Below the pieces are notes generated by a model that was given only the letters and a program-made list of their open reading frames with translations, did no database searches and was not told the DNA's origin. A program made the translations under genes and the position numbers. 64,000 nucleotides of DNA from Lachnocurva sp029100405. Lineage in GTDB: Bacteria; Bacillota; Clostridia; Lachnospirales; Lachnospiraceae. The stretch is taken from the NCBI GenBank assembly GCA_046263755.1, contig JBJYZC010000010.1, forward strand, positions 1 through 64,000. Direction: 5' to 3'. Position 1 is the stretch's first letter. Each line of letters opens with the position of its first letter. Shown piece by piece: positions 1 through 7,753 of the stretch.

Positions 1-164
1 AAATGTAGCCACATTATACCATGCTGTCTCATAGATTCCTCAAAAAAATTTGAAAAAATATGCAGTTTTTAAGGTGCGATGGAATTTAGTTCTGCATACG
101 GAATTTAACTTTTCAATTCACGCGTTGTTCTGATTTTGTGAACAAGCATGTTTTCGGGTCAAAT

Positions 165-463
165 ATTCGATATATGAAAACTTTTGGAAATGATGCGTGT
201 TTTACGGAGTCGCCAGACATGTTTTCGGATCAAATATTCGATATATGAAAACTTTTGAAAATGATGCGTGTTTTACGGAGTCGCCAGGCATGTTTTCGGG
301 TCAAATATTCGATATATGCAATCTTTTTAAAATAATGCGTGTTTTTAGGGTGATTTCATAGCATGAAATTCAAAAGAATTTGTATATCGAATTTTTGGCT
401 TGAAGAAGTACACTTTCCGGCATGAAAATACGCATCATTTTGAAAAGAATTTCTATATCGAAT
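165..463 (+). repeat. Dispersed composite repeat, locus 1 (three direct units, half unit, inverted unit)
   Basis: The core ATTCGATATATG followed by a CTTTT and GATGCGTGTTTT segment starts at 165, 236 and 307, an exact 71-bp period. It is followed by a half-length inverted copy (about 355-395) that can pair with the third unit, and by a full inverted copy (about 426-463) that can pair with the second. The same order is found near 31162-31387, and in reverse orientation near 5904-6133. This locus has one extra direct unit. No open reading frame or transposase is associated with it. It could be a MITE-like element, a structured RNA or a DNA-binding array. I do not recognise the family. Confidence 0.8.
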
Positions 464-567
464 ATGAAATGCGTATAGACAGGTCCTGCAATCCGACAGG
501 AAGAAAGGTTGTCAGTTTTCTACAAAAAAGATAGGAAAGTCTTGGTTATTATTTTTGTCATCCCTGC

Positions 568-596
568 TTGACTTGTCTATTTGTACGTGGCAAAAT
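568..596 (+). promoter_or_regulatory. Possible promoter of the trehalose operon
   Basis: TTGACT (568-573), a 17-base spacer and CAAAAT (591-596) resemble a sigma-70/SigA promoter with a poor -10 box. It would give a leader of about 270 bases before treP. Confidence 0.35.
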
Positions 597-611
597 GAAA
601 CCATAGAGTTA

Positions 612-627
612 ACTTGTTCAAACAAGT
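612..627. promoter_or_regulatory. Palindromic operator candidate upstream of treP
   Basis: ACTTGT-TCAA-ACAAGT is a perfect 6-bp-arm palindrome just after the predicted promoter. A repressor bound here would block transcription, as TreR-type repressors do at trehalose operons. No treR gene lies in the window, so the binding protein is unknown. Confidence 0.4.
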
Positions 628-690
628 AAGAGCGGTGTCGAGGAAATGCTATAACTATACCAAGATAGAATGATTCGAAGAAACGGGTTT

Positions 691-810
691 CCACGAAACC
701 AGAAGCCATAGCAATCACAAACCCAGGGAAGCAGACTGCCACGAAACCAGAAACCATAGCAATCACAAACCCCAGGGAAGCAGTCCCAAAGAAACCAGAA
801 ACCAGAAGCC
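691..810 (+). repeat. 48-bp tandem repeat in the treP leader (2 copies plus partial third)
   Basis: The unit beginning CCACGAAACCAGAA starts at 691 and again at 739. A degenerate third partial copy follows from about 786. The array lies in the untranslated leader of the trehalose PTS gene. Confidence 0.75.
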
Positions 811-872
811 AAAGAACATATTAACCAAGCGTCAAAGGGAACGGAACAATCAGTATTTGAAAGGAGAGTATG

Positions 873-2909
873 ATGGGGAAGTACACAAAAGATGCAGAAG
901 AGCTTTTGAAGCTCATCGGCGGGCAAAAGAACATTGGTGCAGTTTCACACTGCATGACTAGAATGCGTTTTGTTCTGAATGATCCAAAGAAGGCTGACAT
1001 TAAGGCAATCGAGAAGATGGAGGTCGTAAAGGGAACCTTTACCCAGGCCGGTCAGTTCCAGGTGATCATCGGAAACACCGTCGCAGATTTCTATAATGAC
1101 TTCATTGCTGTGGCCCATGTCGAGGGAGTCTCCAAGGATCAGGTCAAGAGCGCGGCCAAGCAGAATCAGAATATCCTGCAGAGAATGATGACCGCTCTGG
1201 CAGAGATCTTCGCACCGCTGATTCCTGCCATTATTGTCGGAGGCTTGATCTTAGGCTTCCGGAATGTCATTGATTCTATGCAGATCTTCAATGGAGCAAC
1301 ACTTGTCAGTCAGAGTGTCTTCTGGGCCGGAGCGGATAAGTTTCTATGGCTGATCGGCGAAGCAATCTTTCATACCGGAATTCCGGTTGGTATCTGCTGG
1401 TCCGTTCAGAAGAAGATGGGCGGAACGCCAATGCTCGGTATTGTTCTCGGCCTTACTTTGATTTCCGGCCAGCTGGTCAATGCCTATAGCGTCGCCGGAA
1501 TGGCTGCCGCAGACTGGGCACCTGATCATGTCTGGGATTTCGGTTTTACCCAGGTCCGTATGATCGGTTATCAGGCTCAGGTTCTCCCGGCAATCATGGC
1601 GGCCTTCTGCCTGGCCTATCTGGAGCGGCTTTTCCGTAAGATCACGCCGGCTGTCGTTTCCATGATCGTCGTTCCCTTCTGTTCCCTGACTTTATCTGTT
1701 ATGGCAGCCCACTTTATTCTCGGCCCGATCGGCTGGAAAATCGGAAATGTTATCGCAGCTGTGGTTCAGGCCGGTATTTCCGGTCCTGTCAGAGTCCTGT
1801 TCGGCGCCATTTTCGGTTTCATCTATGCACCGCTCGTTATTACAGGTCTCCATCATATGTCCAATGCCGTTGACCTGCAGCTCATTGCAGCCAATGAGGG
1901 AACCGCACATCCCGGCACCATGCTCTGGCCGATGATCGCCCTTTCCAATATTGCTCAGGGCTCCGCGGTTCTCGGTATGGCACTCCTTCAGAAGAAGGAT
2001 GCCAAGGCGCAGGAGATCAACATTCCGTCTCTGATTTCCTGTTACCTCGGTGTAACCGAACCCGCCATGTTCGGTGTTAACTTAAAGTACGGTTTTCCTT
2101 TCATCTGCGGTATGATCGGCTCCTCCCTTTCCGCCATCGTCTGCACGGCAACATCGGTATCCGCAACGGCCATCGGAGTCGGCGGTCTGCCCGGCATTCT
2201 GTCCATCGTCCCGCGATTTATCGGCCAGTTTGCCATCTGCATGGCCATCGCCTTCTTCGTTCCCATCCTCCTGACCTACATTGTCGGTAAGAAAAAGGGC
2301 ATCGATAAGGAAGCAGAGAAAGCAGGTCTTGCTTTTTCCATGGAGCAGGCAAATGTAGACCAGCCCCAGGTATCCCTTTCGAATGCTTCTTATGCAGATG
2401 CAGAAGACCAGAAGAAGGTATCTTCTAACGGTACGGCTCAGGCATCCATGAAGGAAGCCGTTGATTTAAAGGCTCCGGTAGACGGTAAGGTCATTTCACT
2501 GAAAGAGATCAATGACGGTGTCTTCTCCAGTGGCGCAATGGGCGATGGCATCGGGATCATCCCGGAGAGTGAAACGGTCGTTTCGCCGGCACCGGCAAAG
2601 GTTACCGCATTGATTGAAGATTCCAAACATGCCGTCGGACTGACACTTTCGAATGGCATGGAAATTTTGATCCACGTCGGAATTGATACCGTAGCCATGC
2701 AGGGAGAAGGATTCAACTACCTGGTTCATGACGGCGATCTTGTGGATACCGGAACGCCTCTTATGACCTTCCGGAAGGATACCATTCAAAAGGCAGGCCA
2801 TCCGGATACCCTTGTTATGCTGGTGACTGAGCCGAATGGAATTACAAATATCAAGATGCATAGCGGCATTTCTGCCAAGGCCGGCCAGACAACGGTTACG
2901 GATTGGTAA
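873..2909 (+). CDS. treP: PTS system trehalose-specific EIIBCA component
   Basis: A membrane permease that takes up trehalose and phosphorylates it to trehalose 6-phosphate, using HPr-derived phosphate. It is 678 residues from the second of two adjacent ATGs, which is better spaced from AAGGAGAG than the first (870). An N-terminal EIIB domain carries the phospho-cysteine in SHCMTRMRF (about residue 27). The multi-spanning EIIC domain runs from about 105 to 470. After a polar linker, a C-terminal glucose-type EIIA domain follows (about 530-678) with the active histidine in ILIHVGIDT (about 601). The fused EIIA makes the protein independent of a separate EIIA. The next gene is a trehalose-6-phosphate hydrolase, which supports trehalose over sucrose or maltose as substrate, since B-domain sequences of these EIIs are similar. 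Confidence 0.88.
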   Translation: MGKYTKDAEELLKLIGGQKNIGAVSHCMTRMRFVLNDPKKADIKAIEKMEVVKGTFTQAGQFQVIIGNTVADFYNDFIAVAHVEGVSKDQVKSAAKQNQNILQRMMTALAEIFAPLIPAIIVGGLILGFRNVIDSMQIFNGATLVSQSVFWAGADKFLWLIGEAIFHTGIPVGICWSVQKKMGGTPMLGIVLGLTLISGQLVNAYSVAGMAAADWAPDHVWDFGFTQVRMIGYQAQVLPAIMAAFCLAYLERLFRKITPAVVSMIVVPFCSLTLSVMAAHFILGPIGWKIGNVIAAVVQAGISGPVRVLFGAIFGFIYAPLVITGLHHMSNAVDLQLIAANEGTAHPGTMLWPMIALSNIAQGSAVLGMALLQKKDAKAQEINIPSLISCYLGVTEPAMFGVNLKYGFPFICGMIGSSLSAIVCTATSVSATAIGVGGLPGILSIVPRFIGQFAICMAIAFFVPILLTYIVGKKKGIDKEAEKAGLAFSMEQANVDQPQVSLSNASYADAEDQKKVSSNGTAQASMKEAVDLKAPVDGKVISLKEINDGVFSSGAMGDGIGIIPESETVVSPAPAKVTALIEDSKHAVGLTLSNGMEILIHVGIDTVAMQGEGFNYLVHDGDLVDTGTPLMTFRKDTIQKAGHPDTLVMLVTEPNGITNIKMHSGISAKAGQTTVTDW

Positions 2910-2943
2910 GGAAGAAATGATCACGGACCTCGGAGGTGATGAG

Positions 2944-4647
2944 ATGAATTTTCATGATAAAACAGTCTACCAGATCTATCCCAAGAGTTTTTGCGACAGC
3001 AACGGAGACGGAATCGGGGATCTGAAGGGAATTACATCGAAGCTTGATTATTTAAAACAACTGGGTGTGGATTATATCTGGTGTACCCCTTTTTTCAAGT
3101 CGCCTCAGAGAGACAATGGTTATGATGTCGCAGATTATTACTCCATTGATCCAACCTTTGGCAGCATGGAAGATGTCGAGGAACTGATCCAGGAAGCAGA
3201 CCGGCGGGGCATGGGTATCATGCTGGATATGGTTTTCAATCATACGTCAACAGCTCATACATGGTTCCAGAAGGCCTTGTCCGGTGACAGGAAATATATG
3301 GATTATTACATTTTCCGGGATGGAGATCCAAAAACACCGCCGACCAACTGGGAATCCAAGTTTGGGGGCAATGCCTGGGCCTATGTCCCACATCTGAAAA
3401 AATGGTATCTCCATTTATTTGACAAAAGCCAGGCAGATCTGAACTGGGAGAATCCGGCGGTTCGTGAGGAATTGAAGAATGTCATCCGTTTCTGGAAAAA
3501 GAAGGGAGTCAAGGGCTTTCGCTTTGACGTTGTCAATCTGATCTCCAAACCGGAAATTTATCTGAATGATGAGGCAGGGGACGGCAGAAGATTCTATACC
3601 GATGGCCGTCATGTTCATGAATTCCTGCATGAACTGGTCAGAGATACCGGGATCTCTGATATGATTACCGTCGGAGAGATGTCTTCGACGACACTGGAGC
3701 ACTGTATCCGTTATTCCAATCCAAACCGTCAGGAACTGTCCATGGTCTTTAATTTTCATCATTTGAAGGTCGATTATAAGGACGGCAATAAGTGGGAACT
3801 CATGAAGCCGGATCTCCATCATCTGAAGGAACTCTTTCAGACCTGGCAGGAAGGTATGCAAAAAGGAAATGGCTGGAATGCGGTCTTCTGGGAAAATCAC
3901 GACCAGCCCCGGAGTGTGTCACGATTTGGCGATGAAGGTCGCTATTGGAAGGAATCTGCAAAAATGCTTGCTGCGGCGATTCATCTGATGAGGGGAACGC
4001 CCTACATTTATCAGGGCGAGGAACTCGGCATGATCAATGCGCATTTTCATCAGATCTCGGACTATCGGGATGTCGAATCGACCAATTACTACCGGATCCT
4101 TCTGGAACAGGGAAAGTCAGAGGAAGAGGCCATCCATATTTTAGAGGAGCGCTCCAGGGATAATGGCCGGACACCCATGCAATGGACGGATGGGGCGAAT
4201 GCCGGCTTTATGCCGGAGGGCATAAGCCGGTCGCCATGGATTGGGATCCCGACCGTAAAGCCGGAGGCAAATGCCAGGGCGGAAGTCGGGGATCCGGACT
4301 CTATTTTCAGCTTTTACCGATATCTGATCCTGCTTCGTAAGGCTTGTCCGCTGATTTCGGAAGGCAGGATCCGCTTTTTTGATCCGGATGACGATAAGGT
4401 TCTGGTTTATGAGCGGTACTTTGCAGGCAGAAACTTCCTTCTCGTATTCTGCAATCTGACAGGTGAAGAAGTCCATGCAGCCATTCCGTCCGACCGGGCA
4501 GAGGCTCTATCCAAGGCCATTCCAGAAGGACAAGCGCAGATTCTGGTCAATAACTACGGATGTTCCGATTTTTCAGCTGTGACAGGACAGGAGATCGTGC
4601 TTCGACCTTATGAGGTTTACGGGATCCGGGTTGATCGGAAGCTGTGA
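2944..4647 (+). CDS. treC: Trehalose-6-phosphate hydrolase (GH13 alpha-glucosidase)
   Basis: A cytoplasmic GH13 enzyme expected to split trehalose 6-phosphate into glucose and glucose 6-phosphate. It has 567 residues, the usual size of TreA/TreC and oligo-1,6-glucosidases. The N-terminal VYQIYPKSF and the calcium-site-like DSNGDGIGD (18-26) are typical. The catalytic set is visible: nucleophile Asp195 in GFRFDVVNL, acid/base Glu245 in TVGEMSS and Asp320 in ENHDQPR. The start at 2944 follows GGAGGTGATGAG; the frame stays open upstream but has no ribosome site there. It lies 34 bases after treP and forms an operon with it. The family also contains oligo-1,6-glucosidases, so the call rests partly on the PTS neighbour. 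The last 24 codons and the stop are the first copy of a 65-bp tandem repeat that continues past the gene. Confidence 0.87.
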   Translation: MNFHDKTVYQIYPKSFCDSNGDGIGDLKGITSKLDYLKQLGVDYIWCTPFFKSPQRDNGYDVADYYSIDPTFGSMEDVEELIQEADRRGMGIMLDMVFNHTSTAHTWFQKALSGDRKYMDYYIFRDGDPKTPPTNWESKFGGNAWAYVPHLKKWYLHLFDKSQADLNWENPAVREELKNVIRFWKKKGVKGFRFDVVNLISKPEIYLNDEAGDGRRFYTDGRHVHEFLHELVRDTGISDMITVGEMSSTTLEHCIRYSNPNRQELSMVFNFHHLKVDYKDGNKWELMKPDLHHLKELFQTWQEGMQKGNGWNAVFWENHDQPRSVSRFGDEGRYWKESAKMLAAAIHLMRGTPYIYQGEELGMINAHFHQISDYRDVESTNYYRILLEQGKSEEEAIHILEERSRDNGRTPMQWTDGANAGFMPEGISRSPWIGIPTVKPEANARAEVGDPDSIFSFYRYLILLRKACPLISEGRIRFFDPDDDKVLVYERYFAGRNFLLVFCNLTGEEVHAAIPSDRAEALSKAIPEGQAQILVNNYGCSDFSAVTGQEIVLRPYEVYGIRVDRKL

Positions 4648-4769
4648 CAGGAAAGGAGATTGTGCTTCGACCTTATGAGGTTTACGGGATTCGGGTTGAC
4701 CGGAAGCTGTGACAGTACAGGAGATTGTGCTTCGACCTTATGAGGTTTATGGGATTCGGGTTGACCGGA
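4575..4769 (+). repeat. 65-bp tandem repeat (3 copies) that includes the treC stop codon
   Basis: The unit beginning AGCTGTGACAG starts at 4575, 4640 and 4705. Copy 1 encodes the C-terminus of TreC; its stop codon lies at the junction with copy 2. Copies 2 and 3 are non-coding. Sixty-five is not a multiple of three, so the copies do not extend the protein. The last copy ends in TTGACC, which forms the -35 box of the next promoter. Confidence 0.9.
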
Positions 4770-4788
4770 TATAGAAATAAGCTATACT
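4761..4788 (+). promoter_or_regulatory. Promoter of the LysR-type regulator gene
   Basis: TTGACC (4761-4766), 16 bases and TATACT (4783-4788). The -35 hexamer is contributed by the third copy of the treC-end repeat; in copy 1 the same position reads TTGATC. A bulged hairpin (about 4806-4832) lies in the leader between this promoter and the gene, without a U-tract. Confidence 0.65.
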
Positions 4789-4876
4789 GAAGGTGAGTTT
4801 GAAAGATCATCCTCTGACAAGAGAGGAATGATATTCTTGAAGAAATCAAGAGATTTACGGCTTTCCGGAGGTTTTT

Positions 4877-5788
4877 ATGACACTGACACAACTTCGATAT
4901 GTAATTACTGTAGCTGACACCGGCTCCATGAATGCGGCGGCAAAGACACTCTTCGTGTCTCAGCCGTCGCTTTCGTCTGCTATTCGGGAACTGGAAGAAG
5001 AATTGGAGCTTACGATCTTCTTTCGGACCAACCGGGGAATTGTGCTGACGCCCCAGGGACAGGAGTTCATCGGCTATGCCCGCCAGGTCGTGGAACAGTA
5101 CGAATTGATCGAGTCCCGATATATCTCCAAGAATCAAGTTAAGGCAAGATTCTCCGTATCCATGCAGCACTATTCCTTTGCCGTCAGGGCCTTCGTAGAT
5201 ACTGTGAAAGAATTCGGACTGGATGAATATGAGTTTGCAGTAAATGAAGACCGAACCAGCGAAGTAATCAACGATGTAGCAGAATTTCGAAGCGAGATCG
5301 GAGTCCTCTATCTCAGCAGCTTTAATGAGAAGATCCTGCAGAGAATTTTCAAGGAACAGGGTCTGGAGTTCCATCCCCTCTTTGACTGTCATATTTTCGC
5401 ATATATGTGGAAGGGACATCCCCTGGCAAAAAAGTCAAAAGTGACCCTGGAGGAACTGGATCCCTATCCCATGTTGTCCTTCAATCAGGGAGCATATAAC
5501 TCCTTCTACTTCTCAGAAGAAGTCTTAAGCACATACAATTACAAGAGGATCATCAAGGGTAACGATCGGGCTACATTTCTGAATCTGATGGTCGGATTGA
5601 ATGGATATACCCTCTGTTCCGGCATTATCAGCGAGGATCTGAATGGTGAGGAATACTGCGCGGTTCCCCTGGATTCCGATGAGGTCATGCACATTGGCTA
5701 TCTGACCAAGAAGCAGGCGAAACTTTCCGAAATTGCTCTGCATTATATCGACCATCTGGCCAGATTCAAGGATCAGGTGATTGGGTGA
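4877..5788 (+). CDS. LysR-family transcriptional regulator
   Basis: A DNA-binding regulator of 303 residues. The N-terminal winged helix-turn-helix (about 1-60) has the typical pattern LRYVITVADTGSMNAAAK and SQPSLSSAIRELEEEL. The rest is a periplasmic-binding-protein-like effector domain. GGAGGTTTTT precedes the ATG. It sits upstream of cysteine synthase in the same direction, so control of sulfur assimilation (as for CysB, CysL or YtlI) is a reasonable guess. The effector cannot be read from the sequence. LysR proteins commonly bind T-N11-A sites near the gene they control, so the cysK promoter with its GTATGATT/AATCATAC pair is the first candidate target. Confidence 0.85.
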   Translation: MTLTQLRYVITVADTGSMNAAAKTLFVSQPSLSSAIRELEEELELTIFFRTNRGIVLTPQGQEFIGYARQVVEQYELIESRYISKNQVKARFSVSMQHYSFAVRAFVDTVKEFGLDEYEFAVNEDRTSEVINDVAEFRSEIGVLYLSSFNEKILQRIFKEQGLEFHPLFDCHIFAYMWKGHPLAKKSKVTLEELDPYPMLSFNQGAYNSFYFSEEVLSTYNYKRIIKGNDRATFLNLMVGLNGYTLCSGIISEDLNGEEYCAVPLDSDEVMHIGYLTKKQAKLSEIALHYIDHLARFKDQVIG

Positions 5789-5903
5789 ATGAGAAGAAAA
5801 AAGGCATCTTTTGCCATTCCTATCATGAATGTGCTTTTACAATGGCTTTCTCATGGGCAGCCATAGCATCGAAAAAGTATTTATTGAACTCTGTCAATAT
5901 AGA

Positions 5904-6133
5904 ATTCGATATATGAGATCTTTTCAAAATCATGCGTGTTTTACACGGGAAAATGGCTTTTTTCAGCCGTAATATTCAATATAGAAAATCTTTTTATTTT
6001 CATGCTATGAAAATGCCTAAAAAACACGCATGATTCTTAAATAATTTCATATATTGAATATTTGACCCTAAATCAGGTCAGGTGATCCTAAGAAATACGC
6101 ATCATATTCAAAAGATTTCATATATTGAATTTT
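5904..6133 (-). repeat. Dispersed composite repeat, locus 2 (reverse orientation)
   Basis: Read on the - strand this has the same order as locus 3: two direct units (about 6133-6090 and 6063-6019, 71-bp period judged by the CGCAT core at 6027 and 6098), a half unit containing TTTCATAGCATGAAAA (about 6014-5971), then an inverted unit (5944-5904). The conserved order in both orientations argues that the whole roughly 230-bp block is one element. Confidence 0.8.
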
Positions 6134-6261
6134 CTATCCTAAAACCGGTCGGGCAGTTTATGAGGTCATCCATCATAAAAGGTAACCAGCAAATCCTCTA
6201 TCCGAAAACCGGTCTGGCAGTTTGTCAGATCATCCATCACAATGGCAACCAGCAAATCCAG
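6134..6261 (+). repeat. 64-bp tandem repeat (2 copies) upstream of cysK
   Basis: The unit starting CTATCC(T/G)AAAACCGGTC occurs at 6134 and 6198, with a few differences. It directly follows the dispersed repeat. Confidence 0.8.
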
Positions 6262-6288
6262 TTCGACTTTGCAGTCCTAAAATTCACT

Positions 6289-6330
6289 GACTACAAGTTC
6301 CGATACCTTTTGGTATGGGAACTTGTAGTC
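6289..6330. other. Long intergenic hairpin upstream of the cysK promoter
   Basis: A 19-bp inverted repeat, GACTACAAGTTCC plus ATACC on the left arm and its complement on the right, with one mismatch and a TTTT loop. No U-run follows on either side, so it is not a classical terminator. It lies about 50 bases upstream of the cysK -35 box and could be a barrier or a protein site. Confidence 0.7.
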
Positions 6331-6380
6331 ACTGATCATTTTGCAACAAAAAATTTATCAATAAAAACACTAAAAACCTA

Positions 6381-6409
6381 TTGACATAGTATGATTTGGG
6401 TGATATATT
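6381..6409 (+). promoter_or_regulatory. Promoter of cysK
   Basis: TTGACA (6381-6386), a 17-base spacer and TATATT (6404-6409) form a near-consensus SigA promoter with an AT-rich upstream region. The leader is about 140 bases. Confidence 0.75.
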
Positions 6410-6432
6410 ACCAGCATAGCAGTTAATCATAC
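6389..6432. promoter_or_regulatory. Inverted-repeat operator candidate over the cysK promoter
   Basis: GTATGATT (6389-6396) and AATCATAC (6425-6432) are exact complements with centres 36 bp apart. They flank the -10 box. The LysR protein upstream and the Rrf2 protein downstream are both candidates to bind here. Confidence 0.4.
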
Positions 6433-6555
6433 AAAACCTACTGAGAAAATAGGAAATGATATGAGACCGCAAGAAACATTATCCTAACAAGAACGTATGC
6501 ATGACACTAGTAACTAAAGCCTGAGAATGGCAGAGAAGGAAAAAGGAGAAAAGAT

Positions 6556-7494
6556 ATGGCAAGAAAAGCAGTAAACAGCACACTGGAACTCATCGGAGAT
6601 ACCCCTCTTCTGAAGGCATCCCGTTACGCAAAGAATGCCGGCGTTGAAGGAGCAGACATCGAAGTAAAGCTGGAATATTTCAATCCGGCCGGATCAGTGA
6701 AGGATCGTATCGCTCTGAATATGATCGAAGATGCCGAAAAGAAGGGCATCTTAAAGCCGGGCGCAACCATTATTGAGCCGACCTCCGGAAATACCGGTAT
6801 CGGAATTGCCGCAGTTGCCGTAGCAAAGGGATATAAAGCAATCCTGACTCTGCCGGAAACTATGAGTGTGGAGCGCCGTAAGATCTTAAAGGCTTATGGT
6901 GCAGAGCTTGTTCTGACTGAGGGCGCCAAGGGTATGAAGGGCGCAATTGCTAAGGCAGAGGAGATCAAGGCAAACACACCCGGCGCCATTATCCTGGAGC
7001 AGTTTGATAACCCTGCAAATGCAGAGGCTCATTACAAGACGACCGGACCGGAAGTCTGGGAGCAGACCGAAGGCAAGGTTGACATTTTCGTTGCAGGTGT
7101 CGGTACTGGCGGAACCCTTACCGGAACCGGAAAGTATCTGAAAGAGCAGAATCCGAACGTCAAGGTTGTTGCGGTTGAGCCGGCAGGAAGCCCGGTTCTG
7201 TCCGAAGGAAAAGCCGGTGCACATAAGATTCAGGGCATTGGTGCCGGTTTCGTTCCGAAAGTCCTGGATACCAAGATCTATGACGAAGTCATCACCATTG
7301 AGAATGACGACGCATTTGAAGAAGGTCGTCGTTTCGGCCAGTCCGAGGGTGCTCTGGTCGGAATCTCTTCCGGTGCTGCTCTGAAGGCAGCTGTCATTCT
7401 GGCACAGCGGCCGGAAAACAAGGGCAAGAAGATCGTTGCTCTGCTTCCGGATTCCGGCGATCGTTATTATTCGACCGCACTGTTCAGCGAGTGA
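6556..7494 (+). CDS. cysK: Cysteine synthase A (O-acetylserine sulfhydrylase)
   Basis: A cytoplasmic PLP enzyme that makes cysteine from O-acetylserine and sulfide. It is 312 residues, the normal length. The PLP lysine is Lys49 in NPAGSVKDR. The substrate loop TSGNTGIGIAA and the phosphate-binding GTGGTLTGTG are intact, and the C-terminal SGDRYYST motif is present. AAAAGGAGAAAAG precedes the ATG. It sits between a LysR regulator and an Rrf2 regulator and has its own promoter and terminator. The assignment to CysK rather than cystathionine beta-synthase follows from the length and the absence of extra domains. Confidence 0.95.
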   Translation: MARKAVNSTLELIGDTPLLKASRYAKNAGVEGADIEVKLEYFNPAGSVKDRIALNMIEDAEKKGILKPGATIIEPTSGNTGIGIAAVAVAKGYKAILTLPETMSVERRKILKAYGAELVLTEGAKGMKGAIAKAEEIKANTPGAIILEQFDNPANAEAHYKTTGPEVWEQTEGKVDIFVAGVGTGGTLTGTGKYLKEQNPNVKVVAVEPAGSPVLSEGKAGAHKIQGIGAGFVPKVLDTKIYDEVITIENDDAFEEGRRFGQSEGALVGISSGAALKAAVILAQRPENKGKKIVALLPDSGDRYYSTALFSE

Positions 7495-7577
7495 TTGTTC
7501 TTGTAGAAAGAAAATGCTTGGATGTAGCAGGTCGGAAGAATCAAAAGCTTTGGATCGTAACGGACATCCATATGACA

Positions 7578-7612
7578 ACGGGTGGAGATGGAGACATCTT
7601 CGCCCGTTTTTT
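7578..7612 (+). terminator. Intrinsic terminator of cysK
   Basis: A 13-bp stem (ACGGGTGGAGATG / CATCTTCGCCCGT, two G-U pairs), a GAGA tetraloop and a run of T. Confidence 0.85.
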
Positions 7613-7640
7613 CAATTCAGACCAATTCCCTGAATGCAGA

Positions 7641-7651
7641 TATGATATAAT
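7641..7651 (+). promoter_or_regulatory. Likely -10 region of the Rrf2 gene
   Basis: TATGAT and TATAAT overlap at 7641-7651, downstream of the cysK terminator. No convincing -35 box lies at 16-18 bases upstream, which would suit an activated or autoregulated promoter. Confidence 0.4.
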
Positions 7652-7753
7652 AAGTATAACATCAATAGTCTGCCGCAAGGAAAGCTTTGTGGCAAAAGCT
7701 GCTTTTGCTTTCGCAGCGATCAAAAGGAAACAACAAATACAGGAGGAAATTCT

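Larger units (their letters stand above)
1..869. other. Gene-free leader region upstream of the trehalose operon
   Basis: No credible gene was seen in these 869 bases. Short reading frames here are built from repeats and lack ribosome sites. The stretch holds a dispersed repeat element (about 165-463), a possible promoter with a palindrome (568-627) and a 48-bp tandem repeat (691-810). The first 140 bases are AT-rich with nothing I recognise. Confidence 0.6.
5789..6555. other. Repeat-rich gap between the LysR gene and cysK
   Basis: I see no gene here. The 100-codon frame at 6082-6384 runs through repeats and a hairpin and has no ribosome site. The gap contains the dispersed repeat in reverse orientation, a 64-bp tandem repeat, a long hairpin and the cysK promoter. 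Confidence 0.6.

Noticed and set aside
165..463. CRISPR array
   Set aside because: The units are 70-71 bp with near-identical content throughout; there are no short repeats with unique spacers and no cas genes.
6082..6384. A 100-codon + strand open frame
   Set aside because: It runs through the dispersed repeat, the 64-bp tandem repeat and the hairpin, and has no ribosome site; its coding look comes from the repeats.
6434..6555. SAM or other sulfur riboswitch before cysK
   Set aside because: The leader is about 120 bases and shows no S-box consensus or terminator stem.
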